Shown: positions 25,702 through 34,487, numbered from the stretch's first letter. The stretch: DNA of 64,000 bases from Lysobacter gummosus (GCF_001442805.1 NZ_CP011131.1:4836001-4900000), one strand, 5' to 3'. Notes: generated by a model from the letters alone, not told the origin. Translations and numbers: made by a program.

Positions 25702-28287
25702 TCAGGGCAAGTACTTCAATGCATTGTCCGCATCGGACTGCGAAAGCCGGCCGGCCTTCACCGCATCGCCGATCGCGGCCCGGGCGTCGCCACTCCACAG
25801 ATCGCCGTAGCCGGAAATGAACTGAGTGAAGCTTTCCAGGCGACCATCCTGCTGCAGTCGGCCGATCATCTCGGCGCGGTAGGCCGGGTCGCTGTTGTTC
25901 TTGAGGTCGTTGCCCAGGCTCATTTCCCAAGTCGTGCTCAAGCCGTCGCGCTCGTAATCGCGCACCGCCGCGTCGCGCTGTTCGGCCGCCTGGCCGAACA
26001 ACTCCGGCGATTGCTGCTTGGCGTAATCGCTCGCGTCCGGATACAGGTTCTCGACGAAGCCGCGCAACTGCTGCGCATACTGCTCCGGCGAAGGATTGGC
26101 GTTGCTGCGCTGGTTGAACAGGTCCCAGGCGAATTCGGAATTATCCTGCGCGAGTTTCTCCGCGAAGGGCTGCACTTCCGAACCGGTCAGGCCGCAGGCC
26201 TTGGCCGCATCGACGAAGGCCTGCGCATGTCCGGGCGAGAACGCGATGCCCGGCTGGGACTTGATCAACGACTGCACCTGCTCGGGCGTCATGTCCAAGT
26301 CCTTGGTCATCTCGTACAGCTTGGAACCGCTGGCGACCATGTTGTCGATGATCGCCGGGTCCACGCCGGCCTCCTTCAACAAGCCGCGGATCTCGTCGCG
26401 GCGTTCGCCGCCGTTGATCAGCTCGCCGACGAAGCCGCCGACGCCGGAGACGATGCCGCCGATGCCGGCCACGATCGCGCCGGGAATCGCGGTGGGCGGG
26501 AAGCACTCAAGCGCGCTGCCGAGCACGCCGATGGTGTCGCCGAACAAGGCGATGGCGTAGCCGACGTTGCCGTCCTTCGCCTCGCCGAAGCTGTGCACGA
26601 ACGAGGCGGTGTTGGCGATCAGGCCCAGCCCGGGCGCCAGCTTCGCGGCGAAACCGGCCGCGCCGGTGAAGGTGCCGGCGTACTGCGCCAGCCGTCCGCT
26701 CTCGGCCAGGCCGTTGAGCGCGCCGGAAATCAGGCGCGCGCCGTTTTCGCCGGCCTGGGCATAGCCCTTGACCGCGTTGACGTAGTCGCCTTCCTTGCCC
26801 GCCGCGGTCGCCGACACCGCGCCGAGCACCACGCCCGCGCCGGCGAACGCGCGCATGGTCGGCGAGGCATCGTTGTAGAGCTTGGAGTAATAGTCGATCG
26901 CCTTGAAATCGCCCTTGGCGAAGGCGTCGAGGACTTTCTGCCCCTCGCTGAAATCCTTGTAGCCGCCCCACGCCGGCACGCCCTTGCCGATGGCGTCCAT
27001 CAGGTTGGTGAACTGCGCCTGCGCGGCGCTGACGCTGCCGTCGTTCTTGGCCAGCAGTTCGGCCATCGCCGAGGACGACGCGTTGGTCAGCACCTCGCCG
27101 TTGAGATCGGTGAACTTCGCGAACGCGGCGCCCAGGGCCGAATCCGGAACGCGCTGCACATCGGCCAGGTATTGCAGGGCGGTGATGCCGTGGCCGCTTT
27201 CGGCCAGGGCGACGACCGAATCGTGGACCTGCTGCGCTACTTCGGGATCGCGCACCGAGGCGTCGAGCACCGCGTCGCGATTGCTCGCCAGATAATCGTT
27301 GAGCGCCTGCGAGGTCTGGATCGCCTTGTCGTAGGTCGGCTTGTGATCGGGGTCGTTGCGATACGCCTCGATGAACTTCGCCTGCTGCTGCGGCGTCAGC
27401 GGGCCGGCTTCGGCCAACAATCCGCCGAGTTCCTTGTCGAGCTTGGCCGCATCGTCCTTCGCGCTCTTCTGCGCGCCGCTCAGATCATCGACCTTGTCCG
27501 CGACCGCGCGCGAGGCGTCGGTGGGCCCGACCTGCGACAGGCCGATTCGCTGCGCGACGTCGGTCCAGACCGGATTGGTCGCCGCATCGCTGCGGATGTC
27601 GCTTTCCTTCAGCGTGCCGCGCTGCAGGCCGGCATCGACCAGATTGGCGAACGCATCGCGGCGGGCGTCGCCTTGCGCGTCGGCGCCCCAGCTGTAATTA
27701 CCGGAGGCGTCTTTCTGGAACAGACTGCCCGGCATGGTGCTGGCGCCAGCCTGCAGTTCGCCGCCGTCCTTCGACAGCCGCGCCAGTTCGCCCAGATAGG
27801 CCTGATCGTTGGGATGCGCCTTGGCCAGTTCGGTCAACTGATAGGTCGAGGTGATGCCGGTGCCCTGCACCTGATCCTTGTAGTCCTGCTGCGCCTGACT
27901 GACCTGCTGATCGACCGGCACGCTCGACACCGGCGCCGGATCGTCGGCGGGCTTGCCGGCGGACAGGTTGGCGTACTCCTCGCGCACCGTCGCCGGGCTG
28001 CGCGTTTCCACCGCGTCGTTGACCGCGTCCTTGCCGAACACCGATTCGACTTTCAGCAACTGCGGCGCGTCGAGCTTGGCCGCCAGATCGTTGACGAAAT
28101 CGGTGCGGTCGCTGACCGACATCGCCTCGACGTCGGTCTTCAGCTGCGCCTGCTGCTCCGGCGTCATCTGCTTGATCGCGGCGTTGGCCTGCGCCGGATC
28201 GGCCTTCTTCAACTCCGGCGGCGTAGGCGGCGGGGGCGGAGGCGGCGGCGAGATGTAGGGAGTGCGGTCGTCGATCATCATGACCAT
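25702..28287 (-). CDS. Large 861-aa protein with proline-rich head and Gly-rich hydrophobic core, unknown
   Basis: The N-terminus MVMMIDDRTPYISPP runs into an eight-proline stretch and then soluble helical, Gln/Asp/Ala-rich sequence to about 470. Residues about 477-500 (FAGAGVVLGAVSATAAG) and 585-630 (FGDTIGVLGSALECFPP, AIVAGIGGIVSGVGGFVGEL) are Gly-rich hydrophobic stretches like those of translocators or pore-forming toxins. The C-terminal 230 aa are again soluble (TPEQVQSLIKSQPG; WDLFNQRSNANPSPEQYAQQ). There is no signal peptide and no recognised family. GAGG precedes the ATG. It stands alone. A secreted effector or toxin is possible but is inference. Confidence 0.75.
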   Translation of the reverse strand: MVMMIDDRTPYISPPPPPPPPTPPELKKADPAQANAAIKQMTPEQQAQLKTDVEAMSVSDRTDFVNDLAAKLDAPQLLKVESVFGKDAVNDAVETRSPATVREEYANLSAGKPADDPAPVSSVPVDQQVSQAQQDYKDQVQGTGITSTYQLTELAKAHPNDQAYLGELARLSKDGGELQAGASTMPGSLFQKDASGNYSWGADAQGDARRDAFANLVDAGLQRGTLKESDIRSDAATNPVWTDVAQRIGLSQVGPTDASRAVADKVDDLSGAQKSAKDDAAKLDKELGGLLAEAGPLTPQQQAKFIEAYRNDPDHKPTYDKAIQTSQALNDYLASNRDAVLDASVRDPEVAQQVHDSVVALAESGHGITALQYLADVQRVPDSALGAAFAKFTDLNGEVLTNASSSAMAELLAKNDGSVSAAQAQFTNLMDAIGKGVPAWGGYKDFSEGQKVLDAFAKGDFKAIDYYSKLYNDASPTMRAFAGAGVVLGAVSATAAGKEGDYVNAVKGYAQAGENGARLISGALNGLAESGRLAQYAGTFTGAAGFAAKLAPGLGLIANTASFVHSFGEAKDGNVGYAIALFGDTIGVLGSALECFPPTAIPGAIVAGIGGIVSGVGGFVGELINGGERRDEIRGLLKEAGVDPAIIDNMVASGSKLYEMTKDLDMTPEQVQSLIKSQPGIAFSPGHAQAFVDAAKACGLTGSEVQPFAEKLAQDNSEFAWDLFNQRSNANPSPEQYAQQLRGFVENLYPDASDYAKQQSPELFGQAAEQRDAAVRDYERDGLSTTWEMSLGNDLKNNSDPAYRAEMIGRLQQDGRLESFTQFISGYGDLWSGDARAAIGDAVKAGRLSQSDADNALKYLP

Positions 28288-28776
28288 GGCGCTGTCCTCG
28301 CAGGCGGTGACTCAAGCGGACAGCCTAGGGCGTCGCGATGTGCGGTGATACTGGGGACAGCCCTAGTGATTTCGCGGTTTTCCCTGTTCAGCGTGACCGT
28401 CGCGCGGAGTGCGCGCGCATGGAGGCCGCGCCGCGAACCGCCGCCGCTCACAGGGAGAACGACGTCGGTCGCGACGCGGCCGGAACTCGTTCCAGTGCAT
28501 GCCGGCCCGGTCTCGCGCGATCCGATTCGATCGCGCCAAGTGTTGCGAGCCCACGCTAGACAAGCGCATGAGGATTTACGAGGACGATTCCGGGAACAAA
28601 CCGGGCCGCATCGGGACAGCCCGCGATCCGTTGCGCATTGCAGCGAATTCGCAGTGCGATGGGCATCGCGCTCGTTACTGCGGCGTCGCTCGGCGCTGTG
28701 ATCCCAGACAGTCATGCGACTGAAACGCGGGTCCCGCAAAGTGTGGCTCCCTCGATCCCCCGATCCCGAGCCCTCC
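28288..28776. other. Intergenic region upstream of alkaline phosphatase
   Basis: A 489-bp divergent region. Several short open frames exist, including one starting MGIALVTAASLGAVIPDSHA (28659) that resembles a signal peptide but runs out of frame into the phosphatase gene. I see no PHO-box-like direct repeat and no clear terminator. Confidence 0.4.
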
Positions 28777-30426
28777 ATGCGCCAGACTCCGAATTCCGTC
28801 GCCGCCACCGTTCTCGGCGGCGCCATCTTCACCGCTCTCATCGCCCTGCCCGTGCTGGCCGCGCCCAAACAGGCCGCGCCCAAGTCGCCGGCCCGCCAGG
28901 AAAGCGCGCAGCGCTGGTTCGAGGAAGGCGCGCAGACCGCGCGCGACGGCGCCAACCTGCGCCCGAGCCCGTTCAAGGCCAAGAACGTGATTCTGTTCGT
29001 CGGCGACGGCATGGGCATTTCCACCATCTCCGCCGCGCGCATCCGCGAAGGCCAGCTCAAGGGCGGCAGCGGCGAAGAGCATTCGCTGTCGTTCGAGCGC
29101 CTGCCGTACGTGAGCCTGTCCAAGACCTACTCGGTCGATGGCCAGACGCCGGATTCGGCGCCGACCATGACCGCGATGGTCACCGGCATCAAGACCAACC
29201 AGGGCGTGCTCAGCGTCACGCAGAAAGCCAAGTACGGCGACTGCGCCTCCGCGCGCGGCCAGGGCGTGGTCACCATGCTGGAACTGTCCGAGGCGCTGGG
29301 CCTTGCGACCGGCATCGTCAGCACCGCGCGCATCACCCACGCCACGCCGGCGGCCACGTATTCGCATACGCCCAACCGCGATTGGGAAAGCGACGCCGAG
29401 CTGCCCGCCGAGGCCAAGGCCAACGGCTGCAAGGACATCGCCCGCCAGTTAGTCGAATTCCCCTACGGCGACGGCCTGGAAGTCGCGCTCGGCGGCGGCC
29501 GCGGCTACTTCCTGCCCAACACCGTGAGCGATCCGGAAGACGCCGGCGCCGCCGGCCGCCGCAAGGACGGCCGCAACCTGCCGCAGGAATGGGCCGCGCG
29601 CGCGGCTTCGCCTTACGTGTGGAACAAGGCCCAGTTCGACGCCGTCGATCCGCGCCGCACCCGCCATCTGCTGGGCCTGTTCGAGCGCTCGCACATGGAA
29701 TACGAGCAAGACCGCCCGAACGACAGCGGCAAGGAACCGAGCCTGGCCGACATGACCTCGAAGGCCATCGACGTGCTGGAAGCCAACAGCCGCAAAGGCT
29801 ACTTCCTGATGGTCGAAGGCGGCCGCGTCGATCACGCGCACCACGCCGGCAACGCCAGCCGTGCGCTCACCGACACCATCGCGCTGTCGGACGCGGTGCG
29901 CAAGGCGTTGGAGAAGACCTCCGAGCGCGACACCCTGATCATCGTCACCGCCGACCACAGCCACACCTTCACCGTCGCCGGCTATCCCGACCGCGGCAAC
30001 GACATCCTCGGCAAGGTCGTCACCAACGGCCGACTGGCGCTGGACAAGAACGGCAAGCCCTACACCACGCTGGGCTACGTCAACGGCCCCGGCTACCGCG
30101 GCCCGAACGCGCGTCCGGACCTGACCGCGATCGACACCACGCACCAGGATTACCTGCAGGAAGCGACCGTGCCGCTGAGCGATGAAACCCACGCCGCGGA
30201 AGACGTCGCCATCTACGCCCGCGGCCCCGGCGCGCATTCGTTCCAGGGCGTGGTCGAGCAGAACACGATCTTCCACGTGATGGCGCAGTCGCAGCGCAAC
30301 ACCAGCATCTTCCTGTGCACCCTGCTGGGCCAGTGCGGCAACGGCCGCGGCCGCTCCGCGATCGCCGCCCCGCTGATGGAAGAAGACCTGCGCGCGGGCA
30401 TGGCGCGGCAGTCGGCCAAGCTGTGA
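28777..30426 (+). CDS. Alkaline phosphatase (PhoA superfamily), exported
   Basis: 549 aa from MRQTPNSVAATVLGGAIF, with a signal peptide ending near ALPVLAAP. PhoA-type ligands are visible: LFVGDGMG (Asp, Zn2/Mg), TPDSAPTMTAMVTG (Ser nucleophile after Asp), ITHATPAATY (Thr, Mg), MVEGGRVDHAHHAGN (Glu Mg; Asp and His Zn1), TADHSHTF (Asp-His, Zn2) and GPGAHSFQG (His, Zn1). It releases phosphate from monoesters in the periplasm. Longer than E. coli PhoA (471 aa). Coupled by TGATG to a secreted partner. Confidence 0.92.
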   Translation: MRQTPNSVAATVLGGAIFTALIALPVLAAPKQAAPKSPARQESAQRWFEEGAQTARDGANLRPSPFKAKNVILFVGDGMGISTISAARIREGQLKGGSGEEHSLSFERLPYVSLSKTYSVDGQTPDSAPTMTAMVTGIKTNQGVLSVTQKAKYGDCASARGQGVVTMLELSEALGLATGIVSTARITHATPAATYSHTPNRDWESDAELPAEAKANGCKDIARQLVEFPYGDGLEVALGGGRGYFLPNTVSDPEDAGAAGRRKDGRNLPQEWAARAASPYVWNKAQFDAVDPRRTRHLLGLFERSHMEYEQDRPNDSGKEPSLADMTSKAIDVLEANSRKGYFLMVEGGRVDHAHHAGNASRALTDTIALSDAVRKALEKTSERDTLIIVTADHSHTFTVAGYPDRGNDILGKVVTNGRLALDKNGKPYTTLGYVNGPGYRGPNARPDLTAIDTTHQDYLQEATVPLSDETHAAEDVAIYARGPGAHSFQGVVEQNTIFHVMAQSQRNTSIFLCTLLGQCGNGRGRSAIAAPLMEEDLRAGMARQSAKL

Positions 30427-31172
30427 TGCGCAGCGGATCGACCACGCTGGCAGTGCTGTCGTTGTCCATCGCGGTGTCCTTCGCGTTCGCCGGCCCCTCG
30501 CGGGCCGGCGGAGCGACGCAAAGCGGCGACGATACGAAGTACGCCGCGCCGGCTGTCGCAACAGCGTCGGCGTCCGCTTCGCAAGCGCTGGTGGCCGAGT
30601 ACCAAGTCCGCGACGCCAAGGGCGGGCGAACCCTGGTACTGGTGCGCTCGGCCGACCGCATCGAATACCGCATGCAGGGCGAACCGGTGGAGCTGTGGCG
30701 CAAGACGCCCGACGGCATCGCGCGGCTGGAACTGTTCGCGAAGGAACAGCGCAGCGTTTCGTGGTCCCCCGGCGATCTGCGCACCATCGGGCAGATGCCG
30801 CAGTGGCCGCAACTGGCCAGCCTGATCGACCCCGAACTGCGGACGGCGCTCAAGCGCGACGGCCAGACCAAGGCCTTCGGCACCACCGCCGCGCGCTATA
30901 ACGGCGAAAGCGCCGAAGGCCAGCCGATAGCGCTGGAATGGATCGAAGCCGACGCCCTGCCCGCGTACTACCGCACCGGCAAGCGCAAGGCCAAGACCGG
31001 CGAACCCGGTCTCTACGAACTGCGTCTGCGCAAGCTGGAGCGGGTGAGCGCGGATGCGGCGTTCACCGCGACGATCGACTATCGCGAGACCGATTACGCG
31101 GATCTGGGCGATATGGAACTCGATCCGTTCGCGGCGAATTATGTGAAGCAGCACAGCGGCCATACGCACTGA
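30426..31172 (+). CDS. Secreted hypothetical protein coupled to alkaline phosphatase
   Basis: 248 aa. Signal peptide MRSGSTTLAVLSLSIAVSF to about residue 27. The mature part has strands such as LVAEYQVRDAKGGRTLVLV and RIEYRMQGEPVELWRKTP, and ends VKQHSGHTH. Its ATG shares bases with the phosphatase stop (TGATG), so the two are translated together. No family recognised. A periplasmic accessory role for the phosphatase is plausible (inference). Confidence 0.75.
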   Translation: MRSGSTTLAVLSLSIAVSFAFAGPSRAGGATQSGDDTKYAAPAVATASASASQALVAEYQVRDAKGGRTLVLVRSADRIEYRMQGEPVELWRKTPDGIARLELFAKEQRSVSWSPGDLRTIGQMPQWPQLASLIDPELRTALKRDGQTKAFGTTAARYNGESAEGQPIALEWIEADALPAYYRTGKRKAKTGEPGLYELRLRKLERVSADAAFTATIDYRETDYADLGDMELDPFAANYVKQHSGHTH

Positions 31173-31228
31173 AACAACCGGCCTGTCGGCGGCATCGAAC
31201 CGCCGCAGGCCGATGCCGTCGCAGCCGA

Positions 31229-31696
31229 TCAATTTGCGGCAGTATCCGCCAGCGACCACTTGAGCACGACGAAGCCGGAGGAATCGCCGGGCACGTGTCT
31301 GCGTTCGCTGTCGCCGGCGACCACGGCCTGCAGCCTCCATGGCGAACGCGGATAGCCGAACAGCGCCAGATGGCTGCCGTTTTCGTCGAACGCGCCCAAC
31401 TCCGGCATATCGGCGCAGTACGGATTCGACGCCGACTTGTTTTCGCCGGGCTGTTTTTCTCCGGCCTGAAAGTCCCCGTGCAGGCAGCGCCTGCTCTTGC
31501 GGGGCACCCATCCCATCGCCAGCGCCGCCTTGCGAAAATCGGCGTAGCCGGCTCCGGCGGCGAGATTCTTTTTCGACCTCGCGATGAAATCCGCGGTCGT
31601 TTCGGCGCGGGATCGGCTCGGCTTCTTGTCGGTCGCAGGCTCACAGGCAGTCAGCGCCAGGCAGATCAGCGCTATCGTCGGAAGACGAAAATTCAT
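31229..31696 (-). CDS. Hypothetical lipoprotein
   Basis: 155 aa. MNFRLPTIALICLALTAC is a lipoprotein signal with lipobox LTAC, followed by EPATDKKPSRSRAETTADF. Mature part with RRCLHGDFQAGEK, NPYCADMPELGAF and WRLQAVVAGDSERRHVPGD. No family recognised. It lies 63 bp downstream of the YcaO gene on the same strand; a functional link is possible but not shown. Confidence 0.75.
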   Translation of the reverse strand: MNFRLPTIALICLALTACEPATDKKPSRSRAETTADFIARSKKNLAAGAGYADFRKAALAMGWVPRKSRRCLHGDFQAGEKQPGENKSASNPYCADMPELGAFDENGSHLALFGYPRSPWRLQAVVAGDSERRHVPGDSSGFVVLKWSLADTAAN

Positions 31697-31759
31697 CAGT
31701 AACGATCCAAGTATCTTTAGCCGAGCAGATGCCCGGACATCGCACCAGCGGGTTCGCGC

Positions 31760-33034
31760 TTATCCCGCCGATGTCTCGACAGACGCATCGCGCATCGCGC
31801 GCACAGGCAACCCGCCCGTGAGCAACGCCATGCCGCGCCGCCCCGGCGCCATCACCATGCCGGTGGTGACCAGCAGGAAGCGCTCAAGCTCCAGCGATAC
31901 GCAACTGACCACGCAGAACGCATCGCCCTCGCGGTGATGGACCAAGTGATGCACGTCGATGCCGCGCCCGGCCAGGGTGACGATCAATTCTCGCAGCAAC
32001 GCCGACGGCGGCTGTCGCTCGCGTTGTGGGTACGACCAGTCCGTCTGCCGCATGCGCTGACGCTCCACCTGAAAATAAGCGCAGGCGCGCAGCTTCGGAT
32101 ACTCGCTCAGCGCCTGCAGCACCTGCCGGCTGTACTCACCCACGGTGGCCAGACGCTGCCCCACCAGCACCGTCTGCACCAGTTCGGTCAGCGCGCGGAT
32201 CGCCGCATGGCCGGCGTACAAGGACGCGCCGTACCCACTCGGGAATACCGCTTCGCCATCAAGGATGCGATCGGTGGTGGCGATGAATGCCGGCACGCCG
32301 AGATCGCTGGTCGCATCGATCAACAACACTTCGCGACCCAGTTGTTCGCTCGCGGCCGCGTGCACCGCCGCGACCGATTCGGGCAGCGAGCCCGGATCGA
32401 CCCAGGCGCCGAAACTCGAAGCATCGCCCAGGTAATGCGCGAGCAGGAACAACGACCACGAATCGCGTTCGATCAGTTCGCCGATCGCATGCACCGCCGC
32501 TTCTTCCAGGCTGGCGCCGATCGCGGTCCCGCTGTTGGAGCCGTAGCGGATCACGCTGGCGTAGTCGAAGTCGTCGCCCGGCAACAGATCCGCCAGCGCA
32601 TTGGGCCGGCACAGGAACGCCGGCACGGCGAGCGCGTCGCCATCGCTTTCATCGAAAAACCGGCGATAGCACAGGCAACTCAGTTGCCGCGAGGCCTGCC
32701 GGCCGAACTCGGCAACGAACGGCAACGCGGCATACCGCGGATCGGCGAACAGTTGCGTGGCGGCGCGCAATTCCACGCGTTCTTGCGGCGCACAGCTGTT
32801 CGCGTAGATATGCTCCACCGCCTCGTACAACGCGCCGACCCGCGCCGCCTCGGGCTCGCCCTTGCCGAAGCCGCTGCCGATGGCCTCGCCGTCGGCGTCG
32901 TGCACCATGCACAGCGCGCCTTGCAGCCCCGTGTCGCTGCTGTCGATGCGCGCGCTCCAGCCTTGCTGGGCGATAAAGGCCCTCACCACTCGCTCGGCCC
33001 CGGCCAGCGACCGCTCGCGTTCCAACGGAATCAT
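31760..33034 (-). CDS. YcaO-domain peptide-modifying enzyme
   Basis: 424 aa. YcaO hallmarks appear in order: GFGKGEPEAARVGALYEAVE (GKG at 57-59, ExxE at 71/74), YGSNSGTAIGASLEEA (166-181), AIGELIERDSW (ERD at 189-191), then AAIRALTELVQTVLVGQRL. YcaO enzymes phosphorylate a backbone amide with ATP and install azolines, thioamides or amidines in ribosomal peptides. The C-terminus (LPVRAMRDASVETSAG) lacks the PxPxP ending of azoline-forming members. No E1-like, TfuA or dehydrogenase gene is adjacent. The start at 33034 has AAGGAG upstream. The gene follows a 45-codon peptide gene across a terminator. Confidence 0.88.
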   Translation of the reverse strand: MIPLERERSLAGAERVVRAFIAQQGWSARIDSSDTGLQGALCMVHDADGEAIGSGFGKGEPEAARVGALYEAVEHIYANSCAPQERVELRAATQLFADPRYAALPFVAEFGRQASRQLSCLCYRRFFDESDGDALAVPAFLCRPNALADLLPGDDFDYASVIRYGSNSGTAIGASLEEAAVHAIGELIERDSWSLFLLAHYLGDASSFGAWVDPGSLPESVAAVHAAASEQLGREVLLIDATSDLGVPAFIATTDRILDGEAVFPSGYGASLYAGHAAIRALTELVQTVLVGQRLATVGEYSRQVLQALSEYPKLRACAYFQVERQRMRQTDWSYPQRERQPPSALLRELIVTLAGRGIDVHHLVHHREGDAFCVVSCVSLELERFLLVTTGMVMAPGRRGMALLTGGLPVRAMRDASVETSAG

Positions 33035-33061
33035 GCCCGCGCTCCTTGCGCCATGGGTTCG

Positions 33062-33099
33062 CAAAAACGAAGCGGCCCGGCCTGAGCCGCGCCGCTTCG
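33062..33099 (-). terminator. Intrinsic terminator/attenuator between peptide gene and ycaO
   Basis: On the minus strand, arms CGAAGCGGC and GCCGCTTCG with an inner CGGC-TCAG-GCCG stem form a near-perfect hairpin, followed by TTTTTGC. It lies 16 bp after the peptide stop and 27 bp before the ycaO start. This would leave most transcripts peptide-only, with read-through for the enzyme, as is common in RiPP operons. Confidence 0.8.
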
Positions 33100-33115
33100 C
33101 TCACACCCTCGCCGC

Positions 33116-33253
33116 TTACTTGGCGAGCAGATCCAGGATCGCCTTCTCTTCCGGCGTCGGCGCCGGCGCCTGGTTCTGGCTGACCTGCTGCTGCGCGGCA
33201 ATGGCCAGGCTGACAGGCGACTTGACGATGGTCGTTCCGATCAACTTCTTCAT
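33116..33253 (-). CDS. Candidate RiPP precursor peptide, 45 aa
   Basis: The peptide starts MKKLIGTTIVKSPVSLA and ends PTPEEKAILDLLAK, with a Gln/Ala/Pro-rich middle (AAQQQVSQNQAPAP). GAGG lies seven bases before the ATG. It contains no Cys; the only hydroxyl residues are Thr7, Thr8, Ser12, Ser15, Ser25 and Thr33. No signal peptide or double-Gly leader cleavage site is obvious. Its position immediately upstream of ycaO, separated by a hairpin terminator, is the evidence for precursor status. The family is unknown to me. Alternatively it could be an unrelated small protein. Confidence 0.7.
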   Translation of the reverse strand: MKKLIGTTIVKSPVSLAIAAQQQVSQNQAPAPTPEEKAILDLLAK

Positions 33254-33769
33254 ACAGTCCCTCGTAGGTGTTGGTGCAAGCGATAAATCCCCGCAGTGCC
33301 GGACCATGGCGCCGGTGTGAACCGCGCGCTCGCGGCGGCCTGCTGATCAGCAATACGCCGGCCGTGACCGGGGAGTCAATCACAACCAGATCGCGGGCCG
33401 TGTGGTTATGCGACTGCGGCCACAGATTCGCGGGTTTTGGCTGGGGCCGGCGGGTTCACGGCGCCGCCTTTCCCGGCGAACAGACGCCTGGGTCCAACGT
33501 AACTGCGAAACGAAACGGCGACGACAAACGGGCCCGCGAGCGCTAGCCGCAAACACCCGCGGCCAATCGCCGCAAGGCCTACAGCGCATGCGCTGCAACC
33601 TGTCGAATTTCCGCGTTCGATGCGATCACGAACGCACACAGCGAAACATCCGCTTTGCCGCATCCGCCCGAAGCGCGCCGCGCGGTGATGAACGCGATCG
33701 ATCCATGTTAGCTGTTGCACCGCGAACGCCCCGATGCGTTCGCATCACTCACAAAAGGAACTTGAACGA
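33254..33769. other. Intergenic promoter region of the peptide gene and a secreted protein
   Basis: 516 bp between two divergent genes. Open frames inside are Arg/Pro-rich shadows without ribosome-binding sites. Promoters for both flanking genes must lie here, but no convincing -35/-10 pair could be assigned by eye. Confidence 0.4.
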
Positions 33770-34321
33770 ATGAAGACGATGCTTAAGCAACTCGCGGGCC
33801 TGACCGCGCTGTCGATGGCCCTGATCGCCGCTTCCCCCGCCTACGCGCAGAACGCCCACGCCGGCCTCAACGTCCGCGCGGCGGCGCCCGCGGGCGTGAC
33901 TCTCGTAGCGTTGAACCGCTACGTCGATTCGGGCTTTCGCCGCTTGCACTGGACCAGCCTGATCCCGCCGTACGGCTCGGTTTCCTACACCCTGCAAGGC
34001 GCATCGGGCTCGGTATCGAGCACGCCGTTCGATGGCTCGCATCCGTTGTACAGCTGCTTCCTGACCAATCCGAACATCGTCGGCCAGCGCGACGACTTCA
34101 CCTCGACCGATCCCAACTGCGAAGGCCAGCAACGTCATCCCGGCGCCTGGGGCCAGAACGGCTACATCGCATCGACCAACATCCCCGGCACCATTCCCCT
34201 GTACCGCTGCCTGTACAACAACGGCCAAGGCTGGTTCGACCACTTCGACACCGTGCACGCCAACTGCGAAGGCGGATCGAACGTGGTGAACGAAGGCATT
34301 CAGGGTTACGTTTTCAACTGA
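33770..34321 (+). CDS. Secreted protein with two internal Cys-containing repeats
   Basis: 183 aa. Signal peptide MKTMLKQLAGLTALSMALIA, cleaved near SPAYAQ. The mature part holds two related units: HPLYSCFLTNPNIVGQRDDF followed by TSTDPNCEG, and IPLYRCLYNNGQGWFDHF followed by DTVHANCEG. Each has PLYxC and NCEG, suggesting a disulfide per repeat. The pattern recalls the short repeats appended to secreted hydrolases (DUF5648-like), but here they stand alone. Strong terminator directly after the stop. Confidence 0.75.
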   Translation: MKTMLKQLAGLTALSMALIAASPAYAQNAHAGLNVRAAAPAGVTLVALNRYVDSGFRRLHWTSLIPPYGSVSYTLQGASGSVSSTPFDGSHPLYSCFLTNPNIVGQRDDFTSTDPNCEGQQRHPGAWGQNGYIASTNIPGTIPLYRCLYNNGQGWFDHFDTVHANCEGGSNVVNEGIQGYVFN

Positions 34322-34328
34322 GTTGCCG

Positions 34329-34360
34329 GTGCCCGCTCCGAGTATGGAGCGGGCACTTTT
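34329..34360 (+). terminator. Rho-independent terminator
   Basis: The perfect 11-bp stem GTGCCCGCTCC / GGAGCGGGCAC with loop GAGTAT is followed by TTTT, seven bases after the secreted protein's stop. Confidence 0.9.
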
Positions 34361-34487
34361 CTACCCCGCCTGGCGCGCGATGTTAGGCGACTTAGCGAAG
34401 GCAGCGGACTGGGTGTATCGCCAACGCATTCGCATCGACCCGGCATCGTCTACGATCAACAGAACACTCTCAGCCGATCGTCCGCCC

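Noticed and set aside
28638..28780. Signal-peptide-like frame starting MGIALVTAASLGAV before the phosphatase
   Set aside because: It continues out of frame through the phosphatase gene with Arg-rich sequence and has no stop of its own before it; most likely chance.
33268..33720. Small open frames in the gap upstream of the peptide gene as possible second RiPP precursors
   Set aside because: They are Arg/Pro-rich, lack ribosome-binding sites and do not resemble the 45-aa peptide.
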